A program made the translations under genes and the position numbers. This document shows, piece after piece, positions 17,683-26,999 of a stretch of 64,000 bases of DNA. This stretch comes from Pseudoruegeria sp. SK021 (GTDB lineage Bacteria > Pseudomonadota > Alphaproteobacteria > Rhodobacterales > Rhodobacteraceae). Under the pieces are notes generated by a model. The model was given only the letters and a program-made list of their open reading frames with translations. It was not told the DNA's origin and made no database searches. How positions within the stretch are numbered: position 1 is the stretch's first letter; each line of letters starts with the position of its first letter. The stretch covers positions 310,001 through 374,000 of the forward strand of contig NZ_MTBG01000001.1 of NCBI RefSeq assembly GCF_002119405.1, written 5' to 3'.

Positions 17683-18825
17683 ATGCCCGTTCATGCCCCC
17701 GCAACCGCCTGCCTAGCCCTCGCCGATGGAACTGTGTTCTTCGGACAGGGGTTCGGGGCCACCGGGGTGGTGACCGCCGAACTGGTGTTCAACACCTCCA
17801 TGACCGGCTATCAAGAGATCATGACTGACCCGTCCTATGCCGGTCAGGTCGTGACCTTCACCTTCCCCCATATCGGCAATGTTGGCATCACCAGCGAAGA
17901 CGACGAAAGCAATGATCCGGTCGCCGCTGGGATGCTGGTCAAATGGGATCCGACCGTGGCGTCGAACTGGCGCTCGCAAGGCGAGTTGTCCGATTGGCTG
18001 TCGCGGCGCAACCGCATCGGCATGGGCGGGATCGACACCCGCCGCCTGACCCGGGCCATCCGGCAGCAAGGCGCGCCGCATGTGGCGCTGGCCCACAACC
18101 CCGACGGTGTGTTCGACATCGAGGCTCTGGTCGCTGCGGCGCGTGGCTTTGAGGGCCTGCTGGGCAAGGATCTGGCCAAGGACGTCACCTGCGCCCAGTC
18201 CTATCGCTGGGACGAGACCCGTTGGGCGTGGCCCGGTGGGTTTGGCACCCGTGAGGGCACCGCGCCGAAGGTGGTTGCCGTGGATTATGGCGCCAAGCGC
18301 AACATCCTGCGCTGTCTGGCCAGTGCCGGGTTCGACGTCACGGTTCTGCCGGCCTCGGCCACTGCCGAAGACGTGCTGTCGCATCAGCCGGACGGGTTGT
18401 TTCTGTCCAACGGACCGGGCGACCCCGAAGCCACCGGCGCCTATGCTGTGCCGATGATCCGCACCATTCTGGACAGCACTCAGATGCCGGTGTTCGGCAT
18501 TTGCCTTGGCCACCAGATGCTGGCGTTGGCCTTGGGGGCCAAGACGGTCAAGATGAACCACGGCCATCACGGCGCCAATCACCCGGTCAAGGATTTGGGC
18601 ACTGGCAAGGTCGAGATCACCTCGATGAACCACGGGTTCACCGTGGATGCCCAGACCCTGCCCGCAGGCGTGGAAGAGACCCATGTGTCGCTGTTCGACG
18701 GGTCGAATTGCGGCATCAAGATGACCGGTCGGCCGGTATTTTCGGTTCAGTACCACCCCGAAGCCAGCCCGGGTCCGCAAGACAGCTTCTACCTGTTCGA
18801 ACGGTTCCGCGCCGCCATGGCGTAA
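17683..18825 (+). CDS. carA: Carbamoyl-phosphate synthase small subunit
   Basis: CarA is the glutamine amidotransferase subunit that feeds ammonia to CarB for carbamoyl phosphate, used in arginine and pyrimidine synthesis. The 380-residue protein has the N-terminal CPSase domain with FNTSMTGYQEIMTDPSYAGQ, GIDTRRLTR, and the class I GATase domain with VDYGAKRNILRCL, the catalytic Cys in GICLGHQM (about residue 270) and the His/Glu pair in QYHPEASPGP (about 352). The ATG at 17683 follows CGGAG; an upstream in-frame ATG (17626) adds a non-conserved leader. carB is not adjacent. Confidence 0.95.
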   Translation: MPVHAPATACLALADGTVFFGQGFGATGVVTAELVFNTSMTGYQEIMTDPSYAGQVVTFTFPHIGNVGITSEDDESNDPVAAGMLVKWDPTVASNWRSQGELSDWLSRRNRIGMGGIDTRRLTRAIRQQGAPHVALAHNPDGVFDIEALVAAARGFEGLLGKDLAKDVTCAQSYRWDETRWAWPGGFGTREGTAPKVVAVDYGAKRNILRCLASAGFDVTVLPASATAEDVLSHQPDGLFLSNGPGDPEATGAYAVPMIRTILDSTQMPVFGICLGHQMLALALGAKTVKMNHGHHGANHPVKDLGTGKVEITSMNHGFTVDAQTLPAGVEETHVSLFDGSNCGIKMTGRPVFSVQYHPEASPGPQDSFYLFERFRAAMA

Positions 18826-18934
18826 GGCCGGCCCGCGGTCGGCGCAGAGGCGCCACCCCAGACCGGGCAATTTAAGCTTCGGTTAACCTTACCTTGGGTA
18901 ACTTGATCGGGTCCAGAACAGGGGTCCCGATCGC

Positions 18935-20857
18935 ATGGTCTCGCCCGGTCTTACACTTGTCGCCACCACCCCGGCGCCGCAACCGACCTCGGTTGCGGGC
19001 GCATCTCGGCCACGGTTGGGCGAAATCCTGTGCGCCCGGCAATTGGTCGGGATCGAGACGGTCAGCGCCTGTCTGGCGATGCAGCAGGACATGGCAGCGC
19101 CCTTGGGCGCGTTGTTGCAGGCCGATGTCGGGCTGAATGAGGGCGACATCCTGTCGGCCCTACAACAGCAATGGGGCGCTGGCGGGCTGGACCTGCGGGC
19201 GCGCCCGCCGGACCCGGGGTTGGTTCTGACGGTCGGACTGGCCCGCTGCTTTGAGGCCCGCGCCCTGCCGTGGCGACATATCGGCGGCGCCACCGTCATC
19301 GCCACCTCGCAACCGGACGCATTTGAGGCCGTAAAGCCAGAGTTTGAGGCGCTGTTTGGGCCGGTGATGCTGGCCATCGTCAGCGAACAAGACCTGACCA
19401 ACAGCCTGTCCCGGTTGTTTCCACGGGCGCTGAACCTTCGGGCAGAAGACCGGGTGATCGACAGCTGTCGCCACTGGCGCGGCACCGAGTTTCTGATCTG
19501 GGCCAGCGCGACTCTGGCCACCCTCGCCTATCTTGCCGCAATTGCCCCGGCCACAACCTTTGTCGCCGGTCTGAGTTTTTCCCTGCTGATTTTGATCGCG
19601 GCCAGCGCCCTCAAAGGCGCAGCGTTGTGGGCTGGGCTGCAGTCCCGGCATCCCGGCACTACGGCGGACAGCAACGTTCTGCCGCTGCTGCCGCAGCAGG
19701 TGGATCGACGTCTGCCGGTGGTGTCGATTCTGGTACCCCTTCTGCGAGAAGACCAGATTGCAGAACGGCTGGTGCGCAATTTGCAGCAACTCGACTATCC
19801 CCATGCATTGCTGGATGTATGTCTGGTAATAGAGGCCGACGATGCGGTGACCCGGGCGACGCTGGCCCGAACCGCCTTGCCGCACTGGATGCGGGTCCTG
19901 ACGGTGCCTGACGGCGATCTGCGGACCAAGCCCCGCGCCATGAACTATGCGTTGGATTTCTGTCGCGGCAGCATTGTCGGGGTCTATGACGCCGAAGACG
20001 CGCCGGATGCCGACCAGATCAGCCGCGTGGTGGCGCGCTTTGCCCATGCCCCGCCAGAGGTCGCCTGCTTGCAGGGCCGGTTGGATTTCTACAACCGGCG
20101 TCAGAACTGGATGTCGCGCTGCTTTAGCATTGAATACGCCACATGGTTCGGCGTGGTCCTGCCCGGAATTGCCAAGCTGGGCCTGCCGGTGCCGCTGGGC
20201 GGGACGACCCTGTTTTTCCGCGCGTCTTTATTGCGCCAATTGGGCGGTTGGGACGCGTTCAACGTCACCGAGGACGCCGATCTTGGCCTTCGTCTGGCCC
20301 GGCACGGCTATCGCACCGAACTGATCGACACGGTCACCCGCGAAGAGGCCAACTGCCACGGCTGGGCATGGGTGCGGCAGCGGTCGCGCTGGATCAAGGG
20401 CTATGCCATGACCTATGCCACCCATATGCAAGACCCCAAACGACTGTGGCGAGACTTGGGGCCGAGGGCGTTCGCCGGATTTCAGATCATGTTTCTGGGC
20501 AGTTTGTTGCAGGCGCTTTTGGCACCGTTGATCTGGTCGTGCTGGGCCGTGGCCCTGTCCTTGCCGCATCCGCTTTCGCCGGTTTTGACGGAAACGCTTG
20601 GGCTGACGGTGATCGGGGTTGTGGTGACATCGGGGCTGCTGAATTCCACGCTGTCGACGGTGGCCTTGTACCGCAGCGATCAGCTTGGCCTGTTGCCCTG
20701 CGCCGTGACCATGGGGCTGTATCACATGCTGGCCACGCTGGCGGCGTACAAAGCCCTCTCGGAACTGATGACGCGGCCGTTCTTTTGGGACAAGACCCAG
20801 CACGGCCTGTCGATTGACGCAGGCGCGCCCGACACTGCCGCACCCGCGCCGGCATAG
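18935..20857 (+). CDS. Family 2 glycosyltransferase with N-terminal secretion-ATPase-like (MshEN) domain
   Basis: A 640-residue processive-type glycosyltransferase. Residues about 27-165 resemble the N-terminal domain of type II secretion ATPases (RLGEILCARQLV...LGALLQADVGLNEGDIL...), a fold that in some proteins binds cyclic di-GMP. Two membrane helices follow (about 185-230), then the GT2 catalytic domain with VSILVPLLRE, VYDAEDAPD, TEDADLGLRLARHG and the QRSRWIKG motif that marks polymerising enzymes, and further helices after 510. It probably makes or exports an envelope or extracellular polysaccharide; product unknown. It stands alone after carA. Confidence 0.85.
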   Translation: MVSPGLTLVATTPAPQPTSVAGASRPRLGEILCARQLVGIETVSACLAMQQDMAAPLGALLQADVGLNEGDILSALQQQWGAGGLDLRARPPDPGLVLTVGLARCFEARALPWRHIGGATVIATSQPDAFEAVKPEFEALFGPVMLAIVSEQDLTNSLSRLFPRALNLRAEDRVIDSCRHWRGTEFLIWASATLATLAYLAAIAPATTFVAGLSFSLLILIAASALKGAALWAGLQSRHPGTTADSNVLPLLPQQVDRRLPVVSILVPLLREDQIAERLVRNLQQLDYPHALLDVCLVIEADDAVTRATLARTALPHWMRVLTVPDGDLRTKPRAMNYALDFCRGSIVGVYDAEDAPDADQISRVVARFAHAPPEVACLQGRLDFYNRRQNWMSRCFSIEYATWFGVVLPGIAKLGLPVPLGGTTLFFRASLLRQLGGWDAFNVTEDADLGLRLARHGYRTELIDTVTREEANCHGWAWVRQRSRWIKGYAMTYATHMQDPKRLWRDLGPRAFAGFQIMFLGSLLQALLAPLIWSCWAVALSLPHPLSPVLTETLGLTVIGVVVTSGLLNSTLSTVALYRSDQLGLLPCAVTMGLYHMLATLAAYKALSELMTRPFFWDKTQHGLSIDAGAPDTAAPAPA

Positions 20858-20870
20858 CGCCGATGCCTGC

Positions 20871-21524
20871 TTAATCGGCCCCGTCCAAATCCAGCGAATT
20901 TTGCTTGAGACGGGTTTCGAAGGCCTGTGAAATATGGGCCTTGAGGGCCGCCTCGGCGGCCATGGCATCGCGGGCCTCAAAGGCCGACACGATGGCAGAA
21001 TGTTCCACAAGAGAGACCTCATCCCGACCCGTCACCGCCAGCGAGGTCGACGCCATCAGCGCCATGGTCCGATGCACCAGATCCAACTGCTGCACCAGAT
21101 AGCGATTATGGGATGCCAGATGGATTTGCTTGTGAAACCGGCGGTTGGACCGTGACAGCGCCGCCGGATTGCCCACCCGCTTGTGATCGGCCACGACCAT
21201 ATCGCGCAGCACCCGGATTTCTTCAGCCGTAGCGTGTTGCGCGGCAAGGCGCGCCGCCAGCCCTTCCAGTTCGGACCGGACCACATAAAGCTCGGCCATC
21301 TGGTTGTGATCCAGCGCGGCCACGATCAGGCTGCGCCCGTCCCGCACCAGCAAGGATTGGGTCTCCAGCCGCTGCAACGCCTCGCGGATCGGCGTCCGTG
21401 AGACCCCGAACCGTTCGGCCAATTCGGATTCCACCAGCCGATTGCCCGGACGGTACACGCCGACATCAATCGCCCCCAGAATCAGATCATAGGCGTCCTT
21501 CTGGGTGGATCGCATCACCGTCAT
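20871..21524 (-). CDS. GntR family transcriptional regulator (FadR/FCD subgroup)
   Basis: A 217-residue repressor-type protein. The winged helix-turn-helix covers residues about 8-70, with RLVESELAERFGVSRTPIREAL, and an all-helical FCD ligand domain follows, including the metal-site pattern NRRFHKQIH and HLASHN. Such proteins answer to small organic acids. The start at 21524 is preceded by AAGGGAGAAAGCCA; in-frame ATGs at 21515 and 21569 are less likely. It is divergent from the HAD nucleotidase, 82 bases apart, but no dyad operator was evident there. The target is unknown. Confidence 0.85.
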   Translation of the reverse strand: MTVMRSTQKDAYDLILGAIDVGVYRPGNRLVESELAERFGVSRTPIREALQRLETQSLLVRDGRSLIVAALDHNQMAELYVVRSELEGLAARLAAQHATAEEIRVLRDMVVADHKRVGNPAALSRSNRRFHKQIHLASHNRYLVQQLDLVHRTMALMASTSLAVTGRDEVSLVEHSAIVSAFEARDAMAAEAALKAHISQAFETRLKQNSLDLDGAD

Positions 21525-21606
21525 TGGCTTTCTCCCTTGCCGCAGGGTATCGCTGGGACACATCCTCAATCAACCCAGCCGATAACACAGGAGCGACGGA
21601 GTTCCC

Positions 21607-22284
21607 ATGACGACCCAACCTGCGCCCGCCACATCCCGCCATCCGTTGTCCGGACGGTCCACATGGGTGTTTGATCTCGACAACACCCTCTATCCGCCCG
21701 CCATGCGCCTGTTCGACCAAATTGAAATCAAGATGGTCGCCTATGTGATGGCCGCGTTGGGCGTCGATGCAGCCGAGGCCGACCGGCTGCGCCGTCACTA
21801 TTGGCAGACCCATGGCACCACGTTGGCCGGGTTAATGATTGAGCACAAGATGGACCCCGGCCCTTATCTGATGGATGTGCACGATATCTCACTGGACCAT
21901 GTGACCGTGGACCCGGCCTTGGCCGAGGCGATTACCGCGCTACCTGGGCGCCGGATCGTCTTTACCAATGGCGATGCGCCCTATGCCCAGCGGGTTCTGG
22001 TTGCGCGCGGGCTGGCGGGGGTCTTTGATGCGGTCTACGGTGTCGAACATGCCGGTTACAGCCCGAAACCCCAGCGGCAAGCCTTTGATGCGGTCTTTGC
22101 CATGGACGGGCTGATCCCTTCAGACGCGGTGATGTTCGAAGACGACCCCCGCAATCTGGCCGTGCCGCATGAACTGGGCATGGGCACCGTCCTTGTTGCG
22201 CCGCAGCCCGTGCCTGCCGACCATATCGACTTTCATACCGATGATTTAAGCGGCTTTCTGCGACGCTTGATCGCCCATATCTGA
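21607..22284 (+). CDS. HAD superfamily pyrimidine 5'-nucleotidase
   Basis: A 225-residue HAD hydrolase of the SDT1/YjjG-like group that dephosphorylates pyrimidine mononucleotides. Motif I is WVFDLDNTLYPP (about residue 20), motif II FTNGDAPYAQ (about 119), motif III Lys in GYSPKPQRQAF and motif IV MFEDDPRNL (about 178). Length and motif spacing match the family. It is divergent from the GntR regulator; a functional link is possible but not shown by the sequence. Confidence 0.88.
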   Translation: MTTQPAPATSRHPLSGRSTWVFDLDNTLYPPAMRLFDQIEIKMVAYVMAALGVDAAEADRLRRHYWQTHGTTLAGLMIEHKMDPGPYLMDVHDISLDHVTVDPALAEAITALPGRRIVFTNGDAPYAQRVLVARGLAGVFDAVYGVEHAGYSPKPQRQAFDAVFAMDGLIPSDAVMFEDDPRNLAVPHELGMGTVLVAPQPVPADHIDFHTDDLSGFLRRLIAHI

Positions 22285-22350
22285 GCCTCAGGCTGGTTTC
22301 GCGTCTGATCGACGCGTGCTAGGCTAAGGCCAGTCAACCCGGAGAGCGTC

Positions 22351-22566
22351 ATGACACCCACCAGCCAAAACCCCGACCCCACCGCGATCGGCAACAACAC
22401 CCAGCGTTGGAGCAAAGAGGAAGAACTGGCGCTGATGCTGGCCATTACTCTGGTGTTGGTTCTGGCGCTGTCGACGGTTCTGTTTGGCATCGTTGGCCTG
22501 CTTATTCCGGCCCTTCTGCTGACCGCTGGTGTGATGGTTCTGCTGGTGAAAATCACCTTAGGCTAA
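22351..22566 (+). CDS. Small membrane protein of unknown function
   Basis: A 71-residue protein with a polar N-terminus (about 25 residues, containing RWSKEEELAL) and two closely spaced hydrophobic helices (about 28-48 and 50-69). A good ribosome site, GGAGAG, lies 5 bases before the ATG. Codon use matches its neighbours, which supports a real gene. I do not recognise the family. It lies between the nucleotidase and the UbiH-type gene in the same direction, with separate spacing on both sides. Confidence 0.65.
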   Translation: MTPTSQNPDPTAIGNNTQRWSKEEELALMLAITLVLVLALSTVLFGIVGLLIPALLLTAGVMVLLVKITLG

Positions 22567-22671
22567 CCTATCGGCGGCCATCCCGGGCGCGAAACGCCCG
22601 CGAACTGTGGCGGCGCAGGGGCGCGCCCAGCCCTGTCATTGCGGGGTCTCAATGTCGGCAAGGAGATCAGG

Positions 22672-23868
22672 ATGACTGGATCGGTTGAAGACTATGACGT
22701 CGTGGTCGCCGGTGGCGGTCTGGCAGGCATGGTGGCGGCAGCGGGCTTTGGCAGTCTCGGGCTGCGCACCCTCTGCGTCGATCCGGCCGGACCGGGTGGC
22801 CCGCGCGGCCCCGATCTGCGCTCCACCGCGCTGTTGCAGCCATCGCGCGCTTTTCTGGATCGGATCGGCCTGTGGGCACGCCTCGCGCCGCTGGCCAGCC
22901 CGTTGCAGGTGATGCGGATCGTCGATGCTGGCGGCGCCGCCGGAGAAGCCAGAACGATTCGCGACTTCGACGCGCAGGATGTGGGTCCGCTGCCTTTTGG
23001 TTGGAACCTGCCCAATCAGGTGCTGCGCCGGGAGCTGACTGCTGGGCTGGCCGCGGCGGCCAGCGTGACCCACCGCACCGGGGTCAGTGTCTCTGGGGTG
23101 CTGGCCCGGCTGACAGAGGCGCGGGTCACCCTCAGCGACGGATCGCGGCTGCGCACCCGGCTGGTGGTGGCTGCGGATGGCCGCAATTCGCAAGTTCGCG
23201 CCGGTGCCGGGATTGCCATGCGCCAGACGCGATACGGTCAAAAAGCGCTGGCCTTCGCCGTCTGCCATCCGGTGCCGCATCAGGATGTCTCGACCGAAGT
23301 GCATCGCACTGGCGGGCCATTCACCCTTGTGCCGTTGCCCGACCAAGACGGCAGCCCCTGTTCCGCCGTCGTCTGGATGGAACGCAGCGCCGAGGCGCAG
23401 CGGCTGATGGACTTGCCGGAACCGGCATTCAACGACGCGATCACCGAACGGTCTTGCAGCCTGCTGGGGCCACTGCGCCTGATCGGCGGGCGCAGCCTGT
23501 GGCCGATCATCAGCCAACTTGCCGAGCGGTTTAACGGCGAGCGTGTGGCATTGGTGGCCGAGGCGGCGCATGTGGTGCCGCCCATCGGCGCACAAGGCCT
23601 GAACATGTCGCTGGGCGATATTCGCGATCTGATTGATCTGGTCGCAGCCGATCCCGACGGTTTGGGGACATTGGCGCAATTGGACCGCTATAACCGGACG
23701 CGGCGGCCAGCGGCCTTGGCGCGGGTGCTGGGCGTTGACGCCCTGAACCGCGCTTCAATGATCGACACCCAAGCTCTGCGCGATTTGCGGATGCGCGGGC
23801 TCGGCCTGCTGCACGACCTGCCAGTGCTGCGCCGAAGCGTGATGAAAGCCGGTCTTGGCGCCACCTGA
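22672..23868 (+). CDS. UbiH/UbiF family FAD-dependent monooxygenase
   Basis: A 398-residue flavin hydroxylase of the ubiquinone pathway family, which adds hydroxyl groups to the quinone ring. It shows the dinucleotide-binding DVVVAGGGLAGMVAA (about residue 8), the DG motif VAADGRNSQVR (about 167), and the FAD ribityl-binding segment AEAAHVVPPIGAQGLNMS (about 298). AAGGAGATCAGG precedes the ATG at 22672. Which ring position it hydroxylates (UbiH, UbiF, UbiI or UbiL type) cannot be settled by eye. It is followed 43 bases later by the ATP-grasp gene. Confidence 0.9.
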   Translation: MTGSVEDYDVVVAGGGLAGMVAAAGFGSLGLRTLCVDPAGPGGPRGPDLRSTALLQPSRAFLDRIGLWARLAPLASPLQVMRIVDAGGAAGEARTIRDFDAQDVGPLPFGWNLPNQVLRRELTAGLAAAASVTHRTGVSVSGVLARLTEARVTLSDGSRLRTRLVVAADGRNSQVRAGAGIAMRQTRYGQKALAFAVCHPVPHQDVSTEVHRTGGPFTLVPLPDQDGSPCSAVVWMERSAEAQRLMDLPEPAFNDAITERSCSLLGPLRLIGGRSLWPIISQLAERFNGERVALVAEAAHVVPPIGAQGLNMSLGDIRDLIDLVAADPDGLGTLAQLDRYNRTRRPAALARVLGVDALNRASMIDTQALRDLRMRGLGLLHDLPVLRRSVMKAGLGAT

Positions 23869-23911
23869 GCCCAGCCAAGACACAATCCTAACCGGGAAAA
23901 GCGCCGCACAG

Positions 23912-24835
23912 ATGCACATTCAGAAACAACTGCCAAAGCGTTCCCGGATGGGCGATTACCTTCATGATGCCCGCCTGCGTCTGAACGCGCAGCGTGATGC
24001 GGCACGGGGGTTTCCGGCCTTGCGCGCGTTGTTTCAGAAACGGGTCGGCTATGCCCCCGATCTGGACCAGCCGCGGACCTTCAACGAAAAGATCACGTGG
24101 CGGAAGCTCTACGACCGCAACCCACTGTTCATCCAAGCCTCTGACAAGCTGCGGATGCGCGATGTGGTTCGGGACATTCTGGGCGCTGAGGCAAGCGCCG
24201 ACCTGTTTCCAAAGCTCTATCTCGCCGCGGCGCACCCGGACGAGTTGGATTTCTCTGCCCTGCCCGCCGATCTGGCCCTGAAGGCCAATCATGCCAGCGG
24301 CCGCAATGCCTTTTTGCGGGCGGGGCAACCGGTAGATGAGGCCAAACTACGCCAAATTTGTGCCCGGTGGTTGCGGCTCAGCTATGGCGTCGACAAGCAC
24401 GAATGGGCCTATCAGCATATTCCGCGCCGGATTCTGGCCGAGGAACTGTTGACCGGCGCCCCCGGCGACGCCCTGCGCGATCTGAAATTCAACATGTTCG
24501 GGGACCGGTTGGGGTTTGCCCAGATCGACCATGACATCTTTGGCGACTACCGTCAGGACAATGTGGATGACACGTGGTCCGCGCTGCCGTTTCAGGGCGT
24601 GTATCCTGCATCCGATGTACTGGAAGCGGAGCCCAGTTGCTTTCACGACGCGCTGGCGATTGCCCGGGCGATCGGGCGGCATTTTGACTATGTTCGGGTC
24701 GATTTTATGTTCACAAACAATCGGTTCTGGTTGAACGAGTTGACGTTCTATCGCGGCAGTGGGATGAACCCGTTCACCCCGCCCGCGATCGATCTGACGC
24801 TAGGAGAAATGTGGACCCTGCCGGGCAAAGCCTGA
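23912..24835 (+). CDS. TupA-like ATP-grasp protein (polysaccharide-associated)
   Basis: A 307-residue protein of the TupA-like ATP-grasp family. Seen features: FNEKITWRKLYDRNPLF (about residue 55), PADLALKANHASG, YGVDKHEWAYQHIPRRILAEELL (about 157), the metal-binding-type KFNMFGDRLGFAQIDHDIFGDY, and a C-terminal YVRVDFMFTNNRFWLNELTFY. Relatives occur in capsule or surface-polysaccharide loci and may attach amino acids or modify sugars. I chose the ATG at 23912, as the upstream ATG at 23855 lies inside the previous gene. No other polysaccharide genes are adjacent apart from the glycosyltransferase 3 kb upstream. Confidence 0.8.
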   Translation: MHIQKQLPKRSRMGDYLHDARLRLNAQRDAARGFPALRALFQKRVGYAPDLDQPRTFNEKITWRKLYDRNPLFIQASDKLRMRDVVRDILGAEASADLFPKLYLAAAHPDELDFSALPADLALKANHASGRNAFLRAGQPVDEAKLRQICARWLRLSYGVDKHEWAYQHIPRRILAEELLTGAPGDALRDLKFNMFGDRLGFAQIDHDIFGDYRQDNVDDTWSALPFQGVYPASDVLEAEPSCFHDALAIARAIGRHFDYVRVDFMFTNNRFWLNELTFYRGSGMNPFTPPAIDLTLGEMWTLPGKA

Positions 24836-24846
24836 CGCAGCCCGGC

Positions 24847-25305
24847 TCAGCCCAACGGCCCGGGACGGCGTTCTTCGCTGAGCAGGACATTGGCCTCGAC
24901 CTCGCCCACTGAGGGCAAGGTCATGATCCGGCGGCGCAAGACCCGTTCGAAATCGGCCAAATCCCGGGCCACCACTTTCAGGCGATAATCATAGCGGCCC
25001 AACACGTGCAGCACGGTCTGCACTTCTGGAATGGCGGTGATGGCGCGTTCAAAGTCTTCCAGACTGACCCGCCCCCGCGCGGCCAGCTTGATGCCCAGAA
25101 AAACCGTGACGCCAAAGCCCAGCTTTTCATGGTCCAACACCAACCGCTCGCCGCTGAGAATACCCAAGTCCGATAACCGGCGGATGCGGCGCCATGTGGC
25201 GGGCTGGCTAAGCCCGAACCGCCGCCCCAGCGCCCCGGCGCTTTGCCCGGCATCCAGCGACAGCGCCCGAAGCAGCGCCCGGTCGGTATCGTCCAGATCG
25301 CTCAC
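24847..25305 (-). CDS. Lrp/AsnC family regulator, second gene of a pair
   Basis: A 152-residue protein with an N-terminal helix-turn-helix (DRALLRALSLDAGQSAGALGRRFGLSQPATWRRIRRL) and a C-terminal RAM-type ligand domain containing VLHVLGRYDYRLKVVARDL. Its ATG overlaps the stop of the partner gene upstream (ATGA), so the two are translationally coupled and probably form a hetero-oligomer. The pair is divergent from ilvC, suggesting control of branched-chain amino acid synthesis. Lrp-like pairs also occur as siroheme decarboxylases (AhbA/AhbB), an alternative not favoured by this context. Confidence 0.88.
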   Translation of the reverse strand: MSDLDDTDRALLRALSLDAGQSAGALGRRFGLSQPATWRRIRRLSDLGILSGERLVLDHEKLGFGVTVFLGIKLAARGRVSLEDFERAITAIPEVQTVLHVLGRYDYRLKVVARDLADFERVLRRRIMTLPSVGEVEANVLLSEERRPGPLG

Positions 25306-25766
25306 AGCGGCAGGCTTTCGGTCTGTTTGATGGTGGCGACGCGCATCAATGGTTCCAGATCAGCGATATGCGGCAGGGTTAGGATGCGGCTACGATAGAT
25401 GTCCTGATAATGCCGCATATCCCGCGCAATCACCGACAGCCGCAAGTCAATCCGACCCAGAAAGGTCTGAATCTCGATCACTTCTGGGATGTCGCGCGCC
25501 TGTGCAATGACCGTATCGAAGGCCCCGGCTTGGGTCTTGTCCAAGGTGATCCGCAAGCTCACCTCGACCTCATAGCCAAGGCGCACCCAGTCGATCACGG
25601 CGCGGCGGCCCTGAATGATCCCGGCTGCGGTCAGTTTTTCCAGCCGTCGCCAGCAGGTGGCGCGGGTCATATCTGTGCGTTCAGCCAAGGCCGCCGCGCT
25701 GAGCGACGGATCCTCTTGATAGAAGCGCAGGAGGCGGCGATCTTGATCATCAAGTTGCATGAACAT
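25302..25766 (-). CDS. Lrp/AsnC family regulator, first gene of a pair
   Basis: A 154-residue relative of its downstream partner, with the HTH DRRLLRFYQEDPSLSAAALAERTDMTRATCWRRL and a RAM domain with VIEIQTFLGRIDLRLSVIARDM. The start is uncertain: ATG 25766 and ATG 25760 are both possible and neither has a strong ribosome site. The reading frame stays open to 25883, but that part runs into the A+T-rich ilvC control region and is not Lrp-like. The first gene of the leftward pair; 134 bases separate it from ilvC, with a direct repeat in between that could be its operator. Confidence 0.85.
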   Translation of the reverse strand: MFMQLDDQDRRLLRFYQEDPSLSAAALAERTDMTRATCWRRLEKLTAAGIIQGRRAVIDWVRLGYEVEVSLRITLDKTQAGAFDTVIAQARDIPEVIEIQTFLGRIDLRLSVIARDMRHYQDIYRSRILTLPHIADLEPLMRVATIKQTESLPL

Positions 25767-25778
25767 CTTACTATCAAG

Positions 25779-25802
25779 CAATTTCACGCATGACAATTTC
25801 AC
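25779..25802. promoter_or_regulatory. Direct repeat CAATTTCAC in the lrp-ilvC divergent promoter region
   Basis: Two perfect copies of the nonamer CAATTTCAC (25779-25787 and 25794-25802), 15 bases apart start to start, lie in the A+T-rich 134-bp gap between the Lrp pair and ilvC. Lrp-type proteins bind several spaced, degenerate sites, so this is a reasonable operator candidate, but no binding data are implied. Confidence 0.4.
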
Positions 25803-25855
25803 ATTAATGGCAAAACAGGGCAACTCTCTGCAAACCATCGCCGTAAAGGCGGTAG

Positions 25856-26923
<1,068 letters not shown>

Positions 26924-26965
26924 TCTCAACTGAACGCACTGACGTTCACGACGAGACCACAATTG

Positions 26966-26994
26966 CAGCCCCGCGCCCGACCGGCGCGGGGCTG
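26966..26994. terminator. Hairpin between ilvC and the CLC channel gene
   Basis: A perfect 12-bp inverted repeat CAGCCCCGCGCC / GGCGCGGGGCTG with a 5-base loop lies between two convergent genes. It is followed by TTGCGTT on the ilvC side and preceded by AATTG on the other, so it could end transcription from both, with only a weak T-tract. Confidence 0.7.
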
Positions 26995-26999
26995 TTGCG

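Noticed and set aside
17713-18870. A 385-codon leftward frame opposite carA
   Set aside because: It is an antisense frame of a clear carA gene, with no recognisable domain and a composition typical of shadow frames.
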